From positions 1 to 26,584 of the forward strand of contig DDFC01000039.1 of assembly GCA_002336895.1 (NCBI GenBank): DNA of 26,584 nucleotides, given 5' to 3'. Below, in pieces: positions 12,601-21,600 of this stretch. Each line of letters begins with the position of its first letter. Positions within the stretch are counted from its first letter, which is position 1. This DNA comes from Verrucomicrobiaceae bacterium UBA1938 (GTDB lineage Bacteria; Verrucomicrobiota; Verrucomicrobiia; Verrucomicrobiales; Verrucomicrobiaceae). The position numbers and the translations under genes are program-made. Under the pieces are notes generated by a model. The model was not told where the DNA came from. It ran no database searches and saw only the letters and a program-made list of their open reading frames with translations.

Positions 12601-15600
12601 TTGGAGCCCGTGGCACCGCCGGTGCCAGGCGCGCCCAGGCTGCCATTACCGTCGATAAGCAGCACCCCCTGATTGACCATCACCTGATGTCCTGCAAACG
12701 CATTGGCCACCTGCACATCGAGCGTGCCAGTGCCAAACTTATCAAGCTGCAGATAGTCATTCGCAGCGCCGCCGGTGAAGGTGATGGCAGAAGAGAGATT
12801 GATGTCCCCTGCACCGCCAAAGCCAAACCAGAGATTGCGGCTGCTGCCAGAAGTCGCCATGACCGCTGTAAGTCCGCCCGTGAGGTTGAGCGTCGATCCT
12901 GCATCAGCAGTGATCGTCATTGCACGGTTCTGACTGTCGGCTGTGGAAGCAGTGGTCAGATTGATGGAACCCGCCCAGGTGTTGGTGCCGGAGACGCTGC
13001 GCAAAGCTCCTGTGGAATCGATGCCGCTGAAAAGCTGATTTTGCGCCCCGATCACATCAAGCACCTCGTTGACAGTGATATCACCGGAAATCTGGAGCTG
13101 GCCCACAAGGCTGTTGATGATCGTGTGCCCGGTCGTGCTGCCAAACGCATTTGCATTGGAAACACTCAGAACCCCCTGGCTCACGTAAATGCTGCCGTTC
13201 CATCCAGTGTTGTCCGCATTCAGCACCAGGGTGCCGAGATCATTCTTGTAAATCGAGTTCGTCGAAGTGGTGGCAATGAAAGGAGAGTTGAGAGTCAGCG
13301 TCTTGCCTGAGCTCACTTCAAAGTTGTTGCTGGCGGCATTGAGAATGAAAGTACGGCTGGTTGTGATGTCGTCCGTGGCACGGAATCCAGCGGACCCAGT
13401 GGCGTTGACACTCAGGCGCACCTGGTTTGCAGCGTTTCCGAGTTCGCTGTCCTTATCGACGGAAAGCACACCGCCGGTAATGTCGATAATGGATCCGCCG
13501 CCACCAAAAGTGTTGCCTGCGTTGGTCAGGCTGAGCACACCACTGCCCGCCTTCGTCATCGTCACAACGCCGGAACCAGTGGGGCCGCCGCTGAGCACGC
13601 CCGCCAGGCTCAGCCCGTCCGTCTGCAGTGAACTGCTGTAGCTGGAAACGGTGAAGACCGGCGCCGAGGAGTTGCTGAACGCGATGTTGTCCGAGAGAAG
13701 CAGCCCATAGACATTGTTGTTGGTAAGCGAGAGGCCATAGATGAGCTGCGAAGATGTCAGGCTGGCGGGTGCAATGACTTTGTTGACCGCCTGCGGGTAG
13801 TAGGCTGCACTGCCGGCACGCCCGATGGTGAGAGTCAGAGCGGTGCCTGTGACAGCCGGCTCCCAGGTGATGGCCCCCAGATTGATCGTCTGGGAACTGC
13901 CTGTTCCATCTCCGTCATGCAGAATGCTGAAAGCACCATTCGAAAGCGCGGAGACATTGATCGGCACCGTGCTGCCTATACCCGTGAGATCGAGCCCCGT
14001 GATGTTGCCAAGACCCGTTTTGCTGATGGTGTTGGCACCCGTGCCACCGATGGAGGTGATGCTGCCAATGTTGTCGATCGGCCCGCCCAGGACCACGTTG
14101 AGATAAGGCGTGGGGATGTTCACCACCAGTCCTGTGGTCGTCAGGGTGGCAAAGCTCAGCTCGCCGTTGAGCGTCATCGTGTACAGGTTGGCCGTGGTGT
14201 TGTTGAAGATCGGATCTCCTGCAAAGCTCATGGCGTTGGCCACGGTGCGATTGTTGTCCACCTGCAGGCTGGTGCCGTTTGCAAAGGAAACAGCACCAAT
14301 TCCGAGCGGACCGGAAACCAGCGTGTTTGGCACCGTGGAGGTGCTGCTGGCGGAAAGGATCAGCCCGCCGCCCTGCACCTGGATGCCGCCGTCAAACGTG
14401 CTCTGGCCGCTGAGCTGGAGCAGACCGGTGTCAGTTTTGATGATGCTGGAACCGGCACCCGTGATAACCGACGAAATGCTCAACGAACTGCCGATCTGGG
14501 TGTAAACCTGTCCGTTCAGAGTCGGCCCCTGGACGCTGAAGGTGTTCGCACCAGAAGCAAGGGCCAGGAAGCCGCCGCTGATGGTGGGCACAGTGAACGC
14601 GTTGCTGTTCAGAACAGTCACAGGGCTGTTGGATGTCAGCGTGAGGATGCTGTTCGTCGGAATGTTGACAGTCGGTGTTCCAGAGCCTCCGTTGTTGTTG
14701 AATGAGATGCTGTTGAGGGTGTTGTTGAGCCCAAGGCCGCCTGCCAGCGTCAAGGTGGAACTGCCCACCAGGCTGACGTCATTGGTGGAGTCGATCTGCC
14801 CGTTGTTCGTGTTCATCACAAGAGCCGCGTTGTTGATCGTGATGCCACCCGCAGGAATGACCACTCCGCTGCCGATGAGGTTCACCGTGCCTTGATCGAT
14901 GATCGTGCCACCGCTGTAGGTGTTGTTTGCAGAGAGGTTGAGCACGCCGCTGCCTGACTTCACAAAGGTCACCATGTTGCCATAGCCGTTGTCAGCGATG
15001 ACCGAATTGACGATCATATTGCTGACGCCGACGGTGAAAGAAAGGGCGGAGCCATTGGCAGTGGCGTTCTGACTCAGCGTCACCTGTGTGGCGCTGTCCA
15101 CCGAAACGACATAGGTGCCCGCGGGAATGCCCGTACCGGTAATGGTCATGCCAGGAGCAATGCCAACGGTGGAATTCATCGTGATCTGAGTCGATCCCAG
15201 AGTGGTGGTCCCGTTGATAAACGAACCGGCGGTAAAGGTTTGGTTTTGCGCGCTTGCGGTTGCGCTGTTGCTCAGGGTGATCTGAGTCAGGCTGTCCACG
15301 GAAACGACCGTCGTACCTGCAGGGAAATTGGCATTGACCAGAGTCATGCCGGGCAGGATTCCAACCGTGGAATTCATGATCACCACGGGAGATCCTGCCA
15401 CGATGCCACCCGCAGAGTTGGGATTCGTAAACGAGGGGTTTCCGGAGGCAAACAGAGTCACAATCAATTCACGTGCACCGCTTGTTTCCGTTCCACCGGC
15501 GGTGAGCACGCCACGTGTGGTGAGGGAACCGATGGTCGTGTCAAAGGCGTTGTTGCTGCGCAGCAGACCGCCCATCTCCAAATTGATGGTGTCGGTGCTG

Positions 15601-18600
15601 TTGGTGAACTGGATGTTGTTGGTGAAGTTGCCGCTCAGACGCAGCATGGCGGCGGTCTGGTTGCCAGAGAGAGTCGTGGTCAGCGGAGAGCTGGCTGCCG
15701 TGCCCAGATCGGTGATGTTGCCGCTGCCAAACGAAGCCGAATAGCCGGCATAGCCACCGTTGCCCACCGTTCCCACTCCGTTGGCAGTGTTGTAGGCGGC
15801 AAAGTCGCTGTAGTTCACGATGGCCCACGGGCCCAGGATGCCGTCACCATACGTTGTTGGTGCGGTCTGGAATATGATGCTGGGGTTGTTGCCGATGCTG
15901 CCGACGGCGCTGGTATTGAGGAAGTTGACAGTGGTTCCCGCATTTCGTGTCAGGCTGGCGATGGTGAGGACCATGGAGGAAAAGGCGCCGGCTGTACCGG
16001 TGCCACCGGTCGCGGCCTGAATGATATTGGACCCTTGCGCCAGGGTGATGTCACCCAATGTCTCCGTTGCCGCAGTATTCACGCGGCCGTTAATCTGGAT
16101 CTGGCCGCCCCTGAGAGTGATGGAGATGTTGTCTCCGATTCGGTCGTTGTTCTGGGTCTGAAGGCTGCTGTTGCTGGTGGCCACCAAAGCTGCGCCGTTG
16201 ATGTCAATGCTCGATGTGGTTTGCAATGTCGCATCGTTTTCCAGCGTCGTAGTGCCTCCCATCAGCACCGTGGCTCCGGTGTAGGTCTGTGCCATTTCCA
16301 GCGTCAGCGTGTTCCCGCCCACACGAACCAGATTGAGGTTTCCAGAAATCAGGCCGGCAAAGGTCGAGCTGCCGGTGGAGTTGCTGGTGATGAAGGTGCT
16401 GGCGCTGCCGGAAGTGTTGGTAAGAGTTCCGGCTCCTCCTGGAAGCGGGCCCGCACCTGCCAGCGCACCGGTGTACTGACTGGAGCCATTAAGGTCCACC
16501 GTGGCCCCGACGCCAATGGTCAGCTGCTGCACGGATGGGAAAAGGGGATTGAGTCCGGCATTGAGCTGGAGGGTGCCGCCCATGACGTTTGTGGTGCTGT
16601 TGAAATATGCCGTGCTTTCCAGGCTGAGTGTACCACCCCCCACTTTGCTGAGCTGGCCATTGAGCAGTGCCGATGTCACATGCAGTGTCGTGCCATTCTG
16701 CACCTGAAAATAGCCGGCTTGGCCGTTCAAGTTTACCTGTGAGATCGCCAGAGTGTTGTCCCCGCCCGTGCTGATGACCGACCCCGTGGTCAGCGTGAGC
16801 ACGCGGTTGCCTGTGCTGGTGATCGAAAGCCCGCTGCCATTGATCTTCATGGCATTCAACGTGCGCGAGGCCGAGATGTTGGCTGAGCCGGTCACGTTCA
16901 TCGTATCAGCATTGGCCGCACCGTCCAGATTGGTGCTTGTGTTATACGCGGTGAAGCGCACAACGCCGTTGGTGCTGTCGTAGGCAGCAAAGTCGTCCAA
17001 AATGACGATGCGCGGAAGGATGGCGTTGCTGTAATTGGCGCTGCCCTGCTGGTAGGTGGCGATCTTGATCTTGTTCGTGCTGCCTAGTCCGCTGATTCCA
17101 GTCAGGTCCCAGGAAGAGCCAGAGTTGGCAAAATTGACCGTGGTGAAGGACAGTGTGTTGTTTCCGCTGCCCGTAATGCTGATCGGCGCCAAAACGCCAT
17201 TCACTGTGGCCCCTGCGGCTGTTTCAGTCGTGCTGCTGCCGATCAGGCTCAGACCTCCACCATTGAAGGTAAACGCGCGCCCATTCACACGACCGCTTGC
17301 ATTGTTGCCACCGCTGTTGTCCAGAACCAGGGTTCCTCCCGCATTGAGAGTGATGCCCGCCGCCGCGTTGACGCTGCCGCTGGTGCCAGAGATGTTCACA
17401 GTACCGCGGCTCACCGTCAGAGTACCGTTCATGGTATTGGCTCCCGTCAGCGTGAGAATGCCAGTGCCGGAGTATTGCAGACCTTGGGCTCCGGTACCAG
17501 CGCTCACATTGCCATTGATCAGGGTGTTGCCCGAGCCAAAAAGCGTCAGAGTCGCGGCGGCTGTATTGGTGATGGATCCGGAGATCGTCAGCAGCGCCCC
17601 GGAATCCAGGTTGTTCACAAAAGAGCGGCTCGCGTTCAGGCTCACCTGCGAGCCAAATTCAATGTTGTTGAACCCGTTCACAATCACCGGGTCGCCCTGC
17701 AAAAAGACGGTGTTGGTGACCTTGCTCACGCCGCTCAGGTCCACCATGGAGGTCAGCACCCCGCCGTCGAGAATCAAGCTGTTGGCGGTGCGGCCCAGCG
17801 CACCGGAGTTGCCCACGATCAGAGTGCCCTGCCCCAGCAAGATCCCCCCGGTCATGCCGCCTGCCACATTGTTGTTGCTGCTCAGGGTGAAGGTGGCGTC
17901 GTTGGAGATGCGCACATCCAGCCTCGTCAGGGAGGTGCTCACACTTGCATTATCCTGGATCACCCCGTTCCAAACCGTTGAGCCATAACCACGAATATTG
18001 AGGCTTCGTGTCGCACTCGCAGCGTTCTGGAGATTGATAAAGGCACCGTTCACAGTCAGCAGCGCACCATCGTCAAGGTTGTTGCTGAGTGTCTGGTCGT
18101 TGACACCCGCAAGTTTGTAGATGGCGCCGTCCACCGTGATCGCACCCGACCCACCGAAGACCAACGTCGAGTTGTTGTTCCAAACAATCGGTTGCGTGAT
18201 GTCCAGGCCATTGACGACGTCCGTGGCAAAAATCTCGCCATTGCTCACAAGCAGGCCGCCAAAAATCAGCTGGGTGCCTGCGGTGATCGTGCGGTTGTTG
18301 CTGATCGTGAACGTCGTGCTGTTGGTGATTCCTGTGATGACATCTCCATAGCCGATGCCTAGCCCGTTCACATTCATGCCAACCTTGAGCTGCGAAGTGT
18401 CGGAAGTCGTGATGGTCGCAGAGTTGCTGACAGCGGCCGCCACTGTCAGATTGGAAACCGCCACGGGTCCCATTGAATTTGGGCCGAGCCCCAGCAGACC
18501 GGAATCCACACGGATGCCACCACTCAGGGTATTATTGCCCGTCAGCGCCCAGACACCACCATCCCCTTTGTAAATGCGGAATGCGTAGTTGCCGGCAGTG

Positions 18601-21600
18601 CTGTCCGTCAAATCAGCCGTAATGGTGTTCAGGTCGCTGTTGGTTCCGCGCAGATTGAGGGTAAACTGATTGGTCGATGCATCGATGAGGCTGGTTATGA
18701 CGAGCGGGCCGCTGCCTGAGGAATCGATCTGGATCGTTCCTGTTGTCGGCACCATGCTGATGGGGCGTGTCACCACTTCGCCCGATCCGACATAAAGCAG
18801 GCTGACGGTGTTGGTGGTGCTTCCCAGGATCAGGCTGCCGCCGCCCACATTGGTGCCAAAGCTGGAGGATGTGGCTCCGGCTGCACCAATGGAGGTGACA
18901 ACAGTGCCGCCGTTGGTCAGCGTGGTGTTGCCGTTGTACGTGTTGGAATCTCCCAGATACAGCGTGCCACCTCCTGTCTTGCTGAGAATGGCAACGCCTG
19001 CACCGCTGTTGCTGATGACCCCGGAGACAGTGGCATAATCAAGACCTGTGTAGCCGTTGTCGTCCACCTGGATCGTACGTGTGACCGTGCCGGAGGTCAC
19101 GTTAAGGTCAATCGGGTTGACAAAATTGACATCCGCCCAGGAAGTGTTTGAGCTCAGAATCAGCGTGCCGGTTCCGTTGCCGATGCCGCCCGCCCCCCAG
19201 CTCACTGTGGCGCCAGCGCCACCGAGATTCACCACGAGAGGGGCGATGCTTGCTGCAAAGCCGCCGCTCTTATTGGTGCCGGTGCCGCTGTCTGACCATG
19301 CCACCTGCCCTGCTCCCGTGCCGATAGCACGGGTGAAGAGCCCGGAAGTCTGCAGCACACCGCCATTGAGTCGCAGGCTGCTGGCTGTAGGGAGCGAGGC
19401 TCCATCATCCGCACGCAGAGCACCGGAGCTGATGACCGTCGGACCGGTGTAGGAGTTGGCATTGTTGCCCAGAATCCACAACCCGCCTGTACTGACAAGT
19501 GTCAGCGCGGAGCCGTCCACCGTGTTGTTGATGAGCTGCAGGTTGATCTGATTGTCCCCATAGGAGTCGCCGCCGAGGGTCAGCGTGCGGGTGCCCGTGC
19601 CGCTGAAGACCACTGGCCCGGTGTTGGAAAAGACCAGCGTGGCATTGTTAGGATTGCGCGATTGAGTGAGATTACCGTAGCTGCCGTAGGAGTAGATGCC
19701 ACCATTACCCGCAAGGGTGAAAAGACGGTCGGTGCTGACCGAAGGTGATTGTGTGGCGCTGACTGCCTCCCCGGTAAAGGTGCCAATGTAACGCAGACTG
19801 CCGCCGTTCAAGACGAGGCTGGCTGCATTGGTGGCGTCACTTGTCGCATCCCCAATGCCGATGCCGCTTGCCTGCCCGATGTTTGCCAGGGTGCTCACAT
19901 CCAGATTCCCTCCGAGGATAGTCACCGTACCTGTGAAGGCATTGACTCCGTTCAATGCGATGGTTCCTGTGCCACTTTTCACCAAAGCCACTTTGCCGGC
20001 TCCGTCCTGGATCAAGCCTGCATAAAAGGAGGTCGCATTGCCTTCGCCGAAGCGGAGCGTGGCCGTGGTGCCTGTGGCGCTGTTGGTGATGACACCCACG
20101 CCATTGAGTGAGTTGATGGCACCCGTGGCCGAGGAGGCGCTGCCCACGTTGACGCCATTAAGATCCAGCGAGGTCCCCTGGCGGAGGTTTACATTCACTC
20201 CATTGGCTCCGAGTGTGGCGCTGCCGGAGAGCTGTACCGTGCCTTCGTCGATATTGATGCTGCCAGCCGTGGTGTTGGCATTGGCGGCGCCCAGCACAAG
20301 AGTACCGGCCCCCAGCTTGGTCCAGCCGCCGGTGGTCGAACTGAGAATGGAGGTGTTCAAAGTCAGGGTGTCAGCCAGTGTGTTCGTACGAAACACCAGA
20401 TCGGCGGCACCACCTGAGGTGATGCCCGTACCGCCGCTGATGGTGACACTGCTGCCGCCGGTGACTAGAATACCGCCGGAGACAGTGGCCGCACCGTTTT
20501 GAAGAGTCAGAGTGGCGCCGCTGGCCAGACCGAGTCCCACAGAACCGTCAAACTTGATGCCGGCGTTGATCGTGGCGGAGGTCTGCGAGTTGATGCCGAG
20601 CGTGTTGACAAGATAAGGCAGGGTGTTGCCCCCTGTGAGGACCGATCCATCAGACACGGTTGTGTAGGTGGCGGCACCCACGCTGCTGCCGGCGGCAAAG
20701 TCCGCTCCATTGTAAAAGAGGTGCGCATTGAGAATGCCGTTGGTGTTGGATGCACCCGTGATGTTTACGGTGGCACCCGCATTGGTCACAAAGTTGACAC
20801 CAGCACCTGCTGAGATGGTGCCAAGAGACGAGAAGGTAAGCGCAGCCGTACCGCCCGGGCCAGCCACCACCTGAACGGTGCCTGCACCTGCCGTGGCCAC
20901 CAGGGAGCCCACGCTTTCGCTGCTGTTGTTCGCGGTGTCACCCAGATACATCAGGGTGCCACCAGCTGTGTTTGAGAGCGTGTCCACATTGAAAATGATG
21001 CTGCCAGTGTCAGAGAGCACATTGCGTGAGCTGCCTGAGTAGGTGTCCTGGATTTTCAGAATGCCGCCTGAGACAGTGGTGGTGCCGGTGAACGCGTTGG
21101 CACCGGAGAGCACCCAGGTTCCCGCACCCACCTTCTGCAGGTTCGTCGTCGCACTTGGCAGCGCTGAAGCAATGGTGTTGTCATTCGTATTCGTGCCGCC
21201 CAGCACCAGCGTCTTGGCACCTGCGACCGCCGTGATGGCCCCGTTGATGATCAGCGCGCCGGTGCCGCTGGCATTGAGGTAAACATTGGCTGTGGTGGTG
21301 TTGAGAGCGATGGCGTTGGCCAGTGTCTCCCCCGCGCCGAGGTAGGTCAGCGCACCAGAGGCGGTGGTGGCGTTGCCAATCAGAATCTGCCCGGTCGGCA
21401 GCGCATTGGCTGAGTAAAAGGCCAGCGTACCAGCGCTGATGGTGGTCGTCCCGCTGCTGGTGGATGCCACCGCCATGTCGGTCAGCGTCAGCTGGCCGCT
21501 GCCGCTTTTGGAGATGCTTACGGCATTGGAACTGGCGTTGGCCAGGATGGCCCCGGTCAGCACTGTGTCGCCATTGCCGCCAAACACCAGCGTGCGCTGC

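Noticed and set aside
15000..15395. CRISPR-like or other short regular array
   Set aside because: The 198-bp period is in frame with the coding sequence and encodes protein modules; there is no repeat-spacer pattern.
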